Shown here: positions 46,216 to 54,371 of the stretch, piece after piece
How positions within the stretch are numbered: the stretch's first letter is position 1
How the letters are laid out: each line of letters starts with the position of its first letter
Assembly (NCBI RefSeq): GCF_005239135.1
Contig: NZ_QKNX01000004.1
Span: forward strand, 124,001 to 188,000
Source: Natronomonas salsuginis
Lineage (GTDB): Archaea > Halobacteriota > Halobacteria > Halobacteriales > Haloarculaceae
Direction: 5' to 3'
Length of the DNA stretch: 64,000 nt
Made by a program: the position numbers and the translations under genes
The notes under the pieces: generated by a model
The model's input: the letters and a program-made list of their open reading frames with translations, nothing else
Database searches by the model: none
Told to the model about the DNA's origin: nothing

Positions 46216-46293
46216 CCGGTTAGAAAGCACTGGTTGAACGTTTGAATCTGGCTTGATCTCCGTATTGGGACCGTTCAAGCAGTGCTTTACCGG
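46216..46293. repeat. Large inverted repeat (arms about 22-25 nt, loop 31 nt) in a divergent promoter region
   Basis: The left arm, 46216-46240, and the right arm, 46272-46293, match as reverse complements at 21 of 22 positions, apart from a 3-base insertion (tag) in the left arm. Shared cores are aaagcactg and ttgaacg. The element spans 78 nt between two divergent secreted-protein genes. It contains two of the GCTTGAW motifs (46251, plus strand; 46274, minus strand), and a third lies just outside (46306, minus). It may be a regulatory structure or a miniature inverted-repeat transposon; I see no target duplication. Confidence 0.65.
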
Positions 46294-46350
46294 AGGGCTG
46301 AGGCGATCAAGCAACGCAATACAAAGTAGGTAGGGTACAATTACCCCAGT

Positions 46351-47007
46351 ATGAACCGACGTAACGTTCTGATCGGCCTCGGTGGCGTAGTTGCAGGCGG
46401 CGGCGCGCTTCTCGGTACGGGCGCGTTTACGACTGTGGAAGCGGAGCGAACAGTGACAGTGAACACCGCTGGCGATGCCAGCGCGCTCATCGGCCTGGAT
46501 GAGGCCGGTGATGGAGAGAATTCGAACGTCGTGGATATCGAGAACGGATTGTTAGTCATCGACTTCGACGCCGCCGGGAACAACAATGAAGGCGTCAACC
46601 TCAATGCGTTGACGACTGTCGGTGCCGTGACGATGTCTGGAGGCTCGTTGAGTTCGGTCGACACCGCGGCTCTGACGATCGCGAACAACGGCACCCAAAC
46701 GGTTGATATCAGCTTCGATATTGGGTTCGACTCGAATCAAGATTTCGGCTCTGTGGCAGAAGTTAGTAATCCGGGAGATATCCTCAAACTCTGGACCGAC
46801 GCGAGCGGGGCCAACGACGGCCAACTCGGTGGTGCAGACGATTTCGGGAACCTCGTTGCATCCGATCTAGTAGGCCTTGGAATTGGGGAGTCCGTCGACG
46901 TGGCACTCCAGATCGACACGACCGGACTCGATACGACCGATGTCGACACGGGTAATCCGCTCTTCGAATCGGAAGCCACCATCACGGCAACGAGTACGAC
47001 AAATTAA
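46351..47007 (+). CDS. DUF1102-type secreted protein, 4
   Basis: 218 residues. The N-terminus (MNRRNVLIGLGGVVAGGGAL, then GTGAFTTVEAERTVTVNTAG) is the standard haloarchaeal DUF1102 start, related to the camelysin/TasA group. The mature domain is Asn-, Gly- and Asp-rich and beta-structured (LTIANNGTQTVDISFDIGFD). Such proteins are thought to be released by a SipW-like peptidase; one is encoded at 48200-49369. A weak TATA-like atacaaag is about 31 nt upstream. It is followed by a hairpin at 47044. Confidence 0.75.
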   Translation: MNRRNVLIGLGGVVAGGGALLGTGAFTTVEAERTVTVNTAGDASALIGLDEAGDGENSNVVDIENGLLVIDFDAAGNNNEGVNLNALTTVGAVTMSGGSLSSVDTAALTIANNGTQTVDISFDIGFDSNQDFGSVAEVSNPGDILKLWTDASGANDGQLGGADDFGNLVASDLVGLGIGESVDVALQIDTTGLDTTDVDTGNPLFESEATITATSTTN

Positions 47008-47043
47008 CCATATCAGAGCCTTCTGAACTGCGCTTTCGAGTCC

Positions 47044-47075
47044 CGGGTTGACTTCGGCATCCGGATGTCGACCCG
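47044..47075 (+). terminator. Terminator-like hairpin after the DUF1102 gene
   Basis: cgggttgac (47044-47052) pairs with gtcgacccg (47067-47075) over 9 bp with one G-T pair, and the loop holds a further cgg/ccg pairing. It lies 37 nt past the stop. No T-run follows, so termination is only a suggestion. Confidence 0.4.
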
Positions 47076-47290
47076 CGATGGCCGTTCGTACCGTTCGACA
47101 TCGTATCCATGGACAAATGCGGAGTTCACTACGCATACGTCTGCCGGCATGTCACAGTGTTTACACTTTCGCCTGGTAAGAGCCTGTACCCGGTCGGCTG
47201 ATCGAGTCTATGGGCCGATCCAACGTTCGATACAGGGGAGCTAGTCGTACAAACCTCTTTAATCGATACATCCGTGTGTAGGACATACGA

Positions 47291-48190
47291 ATGCCCGATC
47301 CGCCCGTCATCTTGGTAATCACCCCGGACCCGACCCGCTCCGAACGGGTCGCCAGGTGGCTCGGCAACACCCATACCGTTCGGACGGCGGCTGATCGGGA
47401 CGCGGCCTTGCAGGAGTTTGATACCGCTGTGGACGTCGTTCTTGTCGATGAAGAACTGTCGGACGTGCCACTCGAGGAACTGCTCGGCCAGCTAAAGGCC
47501 CTGCAGGTCGGATGTCAGTACGTCCACCTCGTCACCGATCCTCCCGGGCTCGAAGAGATGGGACTCGGCGTCGACGAACGCGTTCGGAAGCCACTCGATC
47601 GCGAAGAACTCCGCTCTCTCGTCACTCGTCTCGAGAAGCGCAAGGACGTCCAGGAGGCGGTCGATTCGTATTTTTCGGCCCTTTCGAAGCGGCGAGCCCT
47701 CGAAGCGGAGATGGTCTCCGATCCCGAAAACGATCCTCGATACCGGGCGCTGTCGGGCGAACTCTTGGGACGGCGGCGACAGATCGAGTCCCTGCTGACG
47801 CAGGTCGAAAAAAAAGACCACGAGTCCACCACCGTCAACGACCGCATCAACACAGAACCAACACCCCTGTATAGAGCCAATCCGTACGAATTCTATGGAC
47901 TGTGGTTATTTGCCGCGTTGACCTACGGCGTCGGCGACCTCTTTTCGACTGCATATCCCGTGCTCGTCGTACCGGGTATCGAAGAGGCGAATCCGATCGT
48001 CGATACGCTGTTGATGAACTTCGGCATCGGTGGCTTTCTGTTTTTCAAACTGTTCGTGTTTTTGATACTGATCACGATCAGCGTTCAGGGAGGTCGTACC
48101 GCCGACCGGTTCTCGTACTACTGGCCGCCGCTATTGGCCACCGTGCTCGGTGCTGGGCTCACGGTATGGAACCTTCGATTGATCGGTTGA
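47291..48190 (+). CDS. Receiver-HalX protein fused to a DUF5658-type membrane domain
   Basis: 299 residues. A receiver domain (about 5-112) with likely phospho-acceptor Asp53 (VVLVDEELSDVP) and Lys in VRKPL; a HalX domain (about 115-175; AVDSYFSALSKRRALEAEM and YRALSGELLGRRRQIESLL); then four membrane helices (about 200-299) bearing the DUF5658 pattern GVGDLFSTAYPV...EEANPIVDTL. HalX proteins are normally soluble response regulators, so a membrane tail is unusual. The frame is continuous with no sign of frameshift. A TATA-like tttaatc is about 31 nt upstream. It converges on the signal peptidase gene. Confidence 0.75.
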   Translation: MPDPPVILVITPDPTRSERVARWLGNTHTVRTAADRDAALQEFDTAVDVVLVDEELSDVPLEELLGQLKALQVGCQYVHLVTDPPGLEEMGLGVDERVRKPLDREELRSLVTRLEKRKDVQEAVDSYFSALSKRRALEAEMVSDPENDPRYRALSGELLGRRRQIESLLTQVEKKDHESTTVNDRINTEPTPLYRANPYEFYGLWLFAALTYGVGDLFSTAYPVLVVPGIEEANPIVDTLLMNFGIGGFLFFKLFVFLILITISVQGGRTADRFSYYWPPLLATVLGAGLTVWNLRLIG

Positions 48191-48199
48191 TCTCACCGT

Positions 48200-49369
48200 C
48201 TACAGCCAGCGTCGGATCTTCCGCCGGACCGTCCCCGAAAGCGTGATGTCACGGTTTGCGTCCCTGAAGCGAAGCGGTTCGAACCCGATCGCGAGCGCGA
48301 AGATCACCGTCACCGTCGCCGCGATCACGGCGTCGATCACCGCGATGGCGACCCATGGGTGGATCTCGTGGAGCGCGACGATCACCGAGAGCGGGAGGAT
48401 TCCGATGTACTGTCGCTCCGCGATGGCCCGGTAGTAGACTCCCGTCTCCTCGGGGGCGGATAGCGTCGCCGTCGTGCCGGCACTCTCACCGCGACGGACG
48501 ACGTGTGTCGTCTCCCCGACGTCCACCCCGGTGCTCGCCGGTTCGATAATCGCAACGAGCGGGATGTATCCGTTGTTCGTGACGTTGTACTCGAGCGTCT
48601 GGTTGCCGCCGCGCTCGATGACCGTGGGTGCGCTGCTCGGCGATTGTGAACTCACGATCGTCACCTCGTTCATCCCGGACGGGACCACCATACTCGCAGT
48701 TGCTGGTACGAGTATCAAAAGCAGGATCACCGCGAGGACGGTCGATGCCCGCATCGAGCCCCCCCGGGCGCGTGAGCGCTCTCCCCCGGTCCGTCTTTCC
48801 CCACGGACCAGATCGGAGACGAAACTGAAGAGCAACAACAACACGCCGGCGCCGATCATGAGCCTGCCGACGTTGCCATCGGCGACCGCGTCGAATCCCG
48901 GAATCCCGCTCAGGATGCCGATGAGCGCAGCGGCGACCCCTTGTAGCGCCAGCGCCACCGTCCCCAGATGCGGAACGACGACGAGGTCGCCGCCGAACCG
49001 CCACGCGACAGCCGCGATCTGAGATTCCTGTACCGGTGGCTCCGGGCCGTCTTGATCGGTGAACGGGTTGGCGTCGCCGCGGGTTATGTAACCCTCATCG
49101 GTCTCCTCGACGACGCGATGCGTCGTGAGCCCGCCGCCCTCGAGTTCGCGCGCGTCGAACGTGATAACGTCTCCTTGCTCGACATCGCCGGCGAGCGCCG
49201 GCGGAATCGCGACGAAGCCATCGCCGGCTTCGAGCGTCGGCGACATACTCCCCGTGACGACGAAGCCGAGAAGGATCGGCTGCCCCAGTTGCTGTCCGAC
49301 GAGCATGGCCACCACGGCAGCGACGAACAGGAGGGTACCCGCCGTGCTGACCGATGAACGGAGCTTCAT
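48200..49369 (-). CDS. SipW-like signal peptidase I with C-terminal extracytoplasmic extension
   Basis: 389 residues. The catalytic part (1-150) has VTGSMSPTLEAGD (Ser41), LTTHRVVEE with His84 in place of the bacterial Lys, and a downstream Asp-rich GDANPFTDQDGPEPPV: the Ser-His-Asp type shared by SipW, archaeal and ER peptidases. Membrane helices follow, then a second external beta-rich domain (about 230-325; NQTLEYNVTNNGYIPLVAII) and C-terminal helices. The extension is not found in the common archaeal Sec11. It probably processes the four TasA/DUF1102-like proteins of this cluster, by analogy with Bacillus SipW and TasA. Confidence 0.82.
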   Translation of the reverse strand: MKLRSSVSTAGTLLFVAAVVAMLVGQQLGQPILLGFVVTGSMSPTLEAGDGFVAIPPALAGDVEQGDVITFDARELEGGGLTTHRVVEETDEGYITRGDANPFTDQDGPEPPVQESQIAAVAWRFGGDLVVVPHLGTVALALQGVAAALIGILSGIPGFDAVADGNVGRLMIGAGVLLLLFSFVSDLVRGERRTGGERSRARGGSMRASTVLAVILLLILVPATASMVVPSGMNEVTIVSSQSPSSAPTVIERGGNQTLEYNVTNNGYIPLVAIIEPASTGVDVGETTHVVRRGESAGTTATLSAPEETGVYYRAIAERQYIGILPLSVIVALHEIHPWVAIAVIDAVIAATVTVIFALAIGFEPLRFRDANRDITLSGTVRRKIRRWL

Positions 49370-49497
49370 ACGCGAGATCTGTTCCCGGTAAGATTGGCAT
49401 ACATAAATATCGAGTGCCGACAGCCGAACCCTACACTGTGAGGTAATACCGGAAAAGTAATCAAACGATTGGTCTATAGTACCGTCATACGAAGGGT

Positions 49498-51594
49498 GTG
49501 CTTACTCCGACCCGGAGTGCCGTTCGTCCGGGAACCTACCGACGCGAGACGCACACCGACGGAACGAGCCACATGAGTTACCCCAAATCGGAGCCCACGC
49601 CGACCGGTCCGTCCGCGATGCCGATCGAAGTGTTGTTGATCGACGACGACGAACGATGGAGTGAGATTCTTGCCTCCGATCTCGAACGCGAGGCGAACCT
49701 GAAGGTCACGGTCGCACTGAGTGCCAACGAAGCGCTCATGACGCTACAGGAGCGCAGTTCGATCGAGTGCGTTGTCGCGGACTACGTGATGCCCGAAATC
49801 GACGGTCTCCAACTGCTCGAGCGCGTCCGAGAGGAGCGTTCTGAACTCCCATTTATTTTTTTTACCGGACAGGGAAGCGAGGATGTCGCCTCTCGAGCGA
49901 TCAATGCCGGTATCTCGGATTACTTTACGAAGGATCCAACCGTCGATCAGACGCCACTGTTAGTCAACCGGATCATCCAAGCCGTCGAACAGCGTCGGCT
50001 TCACCGTGATCTCGAAGCGAGCGAGGAGCGATATCGGACGATCACGGAACAGATCTGGGACGGAATCGTCATCCTCCGAAACGATCGCGTGCTGTTCTGT
50101 AACGAACGGTTCACCGAGGTGACCGGATACGATGCCGAGAACATGGCGGATCGCTCGTTCGTCCGGACTGCGATCCATCCGGACGACAGGGCGGCGGTTA
50201 ACGATGTGCTGCAAACCGCTCGAAGCGGAAACGCGAACGACGACGTGTTCGAGGCTCGATTGATCACCGACACCGACGAACTCCGTGAGTGCGAGTACAC
50301 GATTCAGACCGTTCCCTTCGAAAACGACACCGCACAGGTCGTCTCGATCCGCGATGTCACGGAGTCGAAACGACGACAGCGGAGCCTTCGACGCGAACGC
50401 GAACTCAACCGATCCGTCAGAACTGCGCTCGTCAAAGCCCGAAACCGCTCGGATCTCGAGCATCGAATAACCGCACTGCTTTCGGAGTCCGGATACGAAC
50501 TCGCTTGGATCGGTGAAACGACTGACGATTCGATTCAGCTACGCCGCGTCGCCGGAACGGCTCGCTATCTCGACCGAGTTGAGCTTTCGGTCGGCGCCGG
50601 AGCCCCCACTGGAGAGCCGAGTATCTGGACCGCCCGGACCGGCGACCCGAAGTTCGTCGCGGATATCTCCGAGATGTTCCCCACTACGTGGCGGGACCTC
50701 GCGATGGAGTGTGGATTCGGCTCGACGGCGGCGCTCCCACTGTGTCACGACGGCGTACGCTACGGGATACTCGCTGTCTATCACACGGAGCCGAACGCGA
50801 TCGACGAGAGCGAGCGCGAACTGCTTACCGAACTCTCGGAAACGCTCGCGTTCGCGATTCACCACGCGGAGGTAAAAAAAGCGTTGAGCGCCCCCACCGT
50901 CGTCGAAGCGGAACTCGAACTGACCGGTCCGTCGCATTATCTCACCGATCTCGTCTCCGAATCGGCTCCTGATGTCGCCGCGGCCGAACTCACCGTCCAC
51001 GGGACCCATCGACACACGGACGCGCTCACGATGCAATATATAACGCTCTCGAACGTTCCGATCGATCGGTTTGTGGCCGCCGCGGAGACCCATCCGGTCG
51101 TCGAGAAAACGACCGCGATCGACGAAAACAACCCTCCCCGGATACAGCTCGCTGTCACCGAGGCGCCGCCCGAATTAAAACTCACGACACGTGCCGCAGT
51201 CGTCGGTACCTCGACTGTCAGGTCCGACCGGGCCATACTCCGCGTCGAACTCCCGTCCGAGCGAGCGCTCTCCGATGCCGTCGCCGCGCTCGAAGACGAA
51301 CACGGTGACCTGTCGGTCCGCTCGAAAATAACGTCGACCCGACCCGAAAGCGCTCACGACTGGGGATCACCGGTCGAAGCGGCCGATCTCACGGAAAAGC
51401 AATCGGCCGCACTGCAGGCGGCGTATCTCCACGGGTACTACGAACAGCCGCGAAAGCGGTCGGCGACCGAAATCGCCGAGTCACTCGGGATCGCACACTC
51501 GACGTACCTCCAACACCTTCGAACGGCCCAACAGAAGGTGTTCAGACATATCTACGAGTCGACACCCGAGCGGCAAGCAAGGACTGCCGAGTAA
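49498..51594 (+). CDS. Bat-type transcription regulator (receiver-PAS-GAF-BAT-HTH10)
   Basis: 698 residues from the GTG at 49498, which a tctatagt TATA-like element about 25 nt upstream would make leaderless; ATG codons at 49573 and 49618 are alternatives. Domains: receiver (about 40-160, Asp in CVVADYVMPEIDG), PAS (about 175-290), GAF (about 300-455), bacterio-opsin-activator domain (about 460-620) and HTH-10 (ATEIAESLGIAHSTYLQHLR). Homologues control haloarchaeal genes in response to oxygen, light or other signals. The stop overlaps the next kinase start (TAATG), so the pair likely works together. Confidence 0.87.
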   Translation: MLTPTRSAVRPGTYRRETHTDGTSHMSYPKSEPTPTGPSAMPIEVLLIDDDERWSEILASDLEREANLKVTVALSANEALMTLQERSSIECVVADYVMPEIDGLQLLERVREERSELPFIFFTGQGSEDVASRAINAGISDYFTKDPTVDQTPLLVNRIIQAVEQRRLHRDLEASEERYRTITEQIWDGIVILRNDRVLFCNERFTEVTGYDAENMADRSFVRTAIHPDDRAAVNDVLQTARSGNANDDVFEARLITDTDELRECEYTIQTVPFENDTAQVVSIRDVTESKRRQRSLRRERELNRSVRTALVKARNRSDLEHRITALLSESGYELAWIGETTDDSIQLRRVAGTARYLDRVELSVGAGAPTGEPSIWTARTGDPKFVADISEMFPTTWRDLAMECGFGSTAALPLCHDGVRYGILAVYHTEPNAIDESERELLTELSETLAFAIHHAEVKKALSAPTVVEAELELTGPSHYLTDLVSESAPDVAAAELTVHGTHRHTDALTMQYITLSNVPIDRFVAAAETHPVVEKTTAIDENNPPRIQLAVTEAPPELKLTTRAAVVGTSTVRSDRAILRVELPSERALSDAVAALEDEHGDLSVRSKITSTRPESAHDWGSPVEAADLTEKQSAALQAAYLHGYYEQPRKRSATEIAESLGIAHSTYLQHLRTAQQKVFRHIYESTPERQARTAE

Positions 51595-52670
51595 TGTCTG
51601 ACCAGAACAAAACATCCGCGCTCCAGCGGGTTTGTGCGGCGTTCCCGGGTGTCGTCTGGCTCAGAACCCACGATATGAGCCGAATCAGCTACGTCAACCC
51701 GGCTGTCGGGGACGTGTTCGGGATCACTCCTGAGGACATCTATGCGGAGCCAGGGACGTACATCGAAGCGATACACCCGGACGATCGATCGGAGTACCGA
51801 ACGCTGCTCGAAACGGTTCGCGATCGGGCCTCCGAAGACGACCTCCACCAACGATGGGAGATCGAGTATCGACTGTGCGATGATCGTGCCAACGAGCGGA
51901 TCCTGGAGACGATATTTCCCGTTGAAGTTCGCGATGAAACCCCGCTCTCGTGGGCGGGTTTTACGCGGGATATTCCCGAACAGCACGCCGACCGGGCGAT
52001 CCTCGAGCTACAGGTCGACCAACTCGAACTGTTGAACCAGGTCGTCCGCCACGACATACGAAACGAGGTGAACCTCGGGCTCGATATTATTCGGTCGGCG
52101 ACGCGACGGGGAGAGATCGACGAGGAACACTTCGAACGGGTGCAAAACATACTGCATCATGTATCCGAATTGACCAAAACGGCCCGTGATATGACCGACA
52201 TGATCACCACACTGTCCGACGAACCGGATCCGATCGGACTCGCTCCAACGCTCAAACGCGAGGTCGCCACCATCTCCGCGGTCTCGGAGGGGACGACCAT
52301 CACGATCGAAGGCGAGATCCCGGACGTCGACGTCCGGGTCAACGAACTGCTTTCGGCGGTGTTTCGCAACCTGCTGACGAACGCGATTCAACACAGTGAC
52401 AGCGACGATCCGATGGTTACGGTTTCGTGTACGACGCTCGATGGGCGGATCGCAGTTCACATCGCCGACGATGGCCCGGGGATCCCGGACGACAAGAAGG
52501 AACTGATCTTCGAGAGCGGACGGACGCTCGTCGGAAGCTCGGGAACCGGATTCGGCCTGCCGCTCGTAGAAACGCTGCTCGCGCAGTACGGTGGAGATAT
52601 CTACGTCTCCGATAACGAGCCTCGGGGGTGCGTTTTCACCGTACTACTGCCCCTTGTGCGGGCGACCTGA
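51594..52670 (+). CDS. PAS sensor histidine kinase coupled to the Bat-type regulator
   Basis: 358 residues: a PAS domain (about 10-125), a HisKA-like helix with LLNQVVRHDIRNEVNLGLDI (His in VRHDIRN), and a HATPase with N-box (FRNLLTNAIQHS), G1-box (IADDGPGIPD) and G2-box (GTGFGLPLV). No membrane segment. Its ATG overlaps the stop of the Bat-type gene, an arrangement that implies equimolar synthesis, with the receiver domain of the upstream protein as the likely target. The signal is unknown. Confidence 0.88.
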   Translation: MSDQNKTSALQRVCAAFPGVVWLRTHDMSRISYVNPAVGDVFGITPEDIYAEPGTYIEAIHPDDRSEYRTLLETVRDRASEDDLHQRWEIEYRLCDDRANERILETIFPVEVRDETPLSWAGFTRDIPEQHADRAILELQVDQLELLNQVVRHDIRNEVNLGLDIIRSATRRGEIDEEHFERVQNILHHVSELTKTARDMTDMITTLSDEPDPIGLAPTLKREVATISAVSEGTTITIEGEIPDVDVRVNELLSAVFRNLLTNAIQHSDSDDPMVTVSCTTLDGRIAVHIADDGPGIPDDKKELIFESGRTLVGSSGTGFGLPLVETLLAQYGGDIYVSDNEPRGCVFTVLLPLVRAT

Positions 52671-52857
52671 CCGACGACTAAGCGAGTTCCTCGCTGTTCC
52701 CGATGTGGCCTGTGGCATGTCTTTTTGTCCATATCTCACAACTGGTACCTCCGCTCACTCGGGAACAATGCTGTGATCGCTACCGTCGTCCGAGCGGTCC
52801 GACCGTGGCCGTCCGCCGTAGTGTTCTATCTGGGGCCTGCCCACGTTCGCACATGTC

Positions 52858-53649
52858 ATGAGCGATCCAGTACGCCTCGATATCGAGGACGGTGTCGCGA
52901 CGATCACGCTGAACCGCCCGGAGAACCGAAACGCCCTGAACGCGGAGATGGCGAACGCGATCGTCGACGCCGTCGACGAGGTCGAAACGACCGACGGTGT
53001 TCGCTGTCTCGTCCTCACCGGGACGGAGGGAACCTTCTGTGCCGGCGGCAACATCAAGTCGATGGCCGAGCGACAGGGCAGCTCGACCGATCTCAACGAA
53101 GCGGTCGAAACCGTCCAACTCGTCTTGAGTCGCGCGATCCAGCGAATCGCCGAGTTCCACCTGCCGACGATCGCGAAGATCGACGGCGTCGCCTACGGTG
53201 CCGGCGGGAACCTCGCCATCGTCCCCGACGTCACGGTCGCGTCGGCGGACTCGAAGATCAGCTTCGGCTTCCGGCAGGTCGGGCTCGCCATCGACACCGG
53301 AACCTCGTATCTGCTCCCCCGTCAGGTTGGCTCGAGCAAGGCCAAAGAGCTGGTGTTCACCGGCGAACTGCTCGACGCCAAGGCCGCCGAGGACCTCGGG
53401 CTGTTTAAGACGGTGTTCGAGGGTGAGTTCGAGGAACACGCCGCGGCGTTCATCGACCACATCGCGACCGGCCCGACGGTCGCGCTCAAGACCTCCAAAC
53501 AGCTCATCGAACAGGGCTTTTCGACCTCGCTGAAGGACGCACTCGACAACGAGGCCGTCGCGCAGGCGGTCGTCTTCGACAGTCACGATCACGCAGAGGG
53601 CGCGACCGCATTCTTGGAGGGACGGGAACCGAAATTCGAGGGGCGGTGA
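52858..53649 (+). CDS. Enoyl-CoA hydratase/isomerase family protein
   Basis: A 263-residue crotonase-fold enzyme. The oxyanion-hole motifs appear as CAGGNIKSM and KIDGVAYGAGGNLAIV. Catalytic Glu positions are not both evident: one falls in the block PDVTVASADSKISFG, so hydratase activity is probable but not certain. It would act on acyl-CoAs in fatty-acid or amino-acid breakdown. It is a stand-alone gene preceded by about 190 bp without a clear strong promoter. Confidence 0.85.
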   Translation: MSDPVRLDIEDGVATITLNRPENRNALNAEMANAIVDAVDEVETTDGVRCLVLTGTEGTFCAGGNIKSMAERQGSSTDLNEAVETVQLVLSRAIQRIAEFHLPTIAKIDGVAYGAGGNLAIVPDVTVASADSKISFGFRQVGLAIDTGTSYLLPRQVGSSKAKELVFTGELLDAKAAEDLGLFKTVFEGEFEEHAAAFIDHIATGPTVALKTSKQLIEQGFSTSLKDALDNEAVAQAVVFDSHDHAEGATAFLEGREPKFEGR

Positions 53650-53774
53650 CCGAACGGAGTGTTCGAGTTTGGTTCGGTTCGGATCGTGCAGTTATCGAGG
53701 ACTGGCATGCCTCCTCCGATCGGCGGGGGGTTGTAACCGAAACTGACACCACCGCGGAGCGTGAGTGGCCCGTC

Positions 53775-54299
53775 ATGGACTCGCGCGACGCGCCGGACTG
53801 GAAGTTCAAGGAACGTGACGTGTTGGTGCTGCGTGAACTCTCGCGGGATCCACAGCTCTCCTCGCGGGATCTCGCCCGCCTCCTCGACGAGAAGTACGAT
53901 ATCGACGTCTCGCACGTCACCGTTTCTGAGTCGATCCGCGGCATGCGAGAGGAGGGCGTCTTCCGCGAGGCTATCATCCCCAACGAGGAGTACTTCTACT
54001 TCGCGCTGTTCGAGTTCAAGTTCAATCCCGAGCACTTCGAGGCCCGCTGGCGGCCCGCGATGACGTTCATCCGCGACTCGCCCAACACGCTGTTTTATTT
54101 TCTCTCGGACGGAGAGTATCAGTGGAAATCCGTGATGATGTTCACGAGCCGCGACGCCCAATCGAAGTGGATCCACGAGTTCTACAAGGATCACGGCGCA
54201 GTCGTCGACAACCTCAGAAACTCCGTCGTGACGAACGTGTTGAAGTTTCGAACCGACCCGGAGATCCTCGCGAGCCTCCACAACGGCGACGAGGCGTAG
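53775..54299 (+). CDS. Winged-helix transcriptional regulator (Lrp/AsnC-like HTH)
   Basis: 174 residues: an N-terminal winged helix (FKERDVLVLRELSRDPQLSS, RDLARLLDEKYDIDVSHVTV, SESIRGMREEGVF), then a C-terminal alpha/beta domain (FKFNPEHFEARWRPAMTFIR; LFYFLSDGEYQWKSVMMF) reminiscent of ligand-sensing RAM-like folds. It is conserved in haloarchaea. The in-frame GTG at 53646, which overlaps the upstream stop (GTGA), would add 43 residues with weaker coding character; I prefer ATG 53775. It may regulate the neighbouring enoyl-CoA hydratase. Confidence 0.75.
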   Translation: MDSRDAPDWKFKERDVLVLRELSRDPQLSSRDLARLLDEKYDIDVSHVTVSESIRGMREEGVFREAIIPNEEYFYFALFEFKFNPEHFEARWRPAMTFIRDSPNTLFYFLSDGEYQWKSVMMFTSRDAQSKWIHEFYKDHGAVVDNLRNSVVTNVLKFRTDPEILASLHNGDEA

Positions 54300-54371
54300 T
54301 CCCCGGTCCGGCTCGCGCGGTCGGGTGTCCCGAACAGCAGGACTATTTGTCGTCCGGCACGAAGCCCCCGT

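Noticed and set aside
53646-53774. GTG-started extension of the winged-helix gene, overlapping the enoyl-CoA hydratase stop.
   Set aside because: The GTGA overlap is tempting, but the codon pattern of the extra 43 residues is weak and the HTH domain is complete from ATG 53775.
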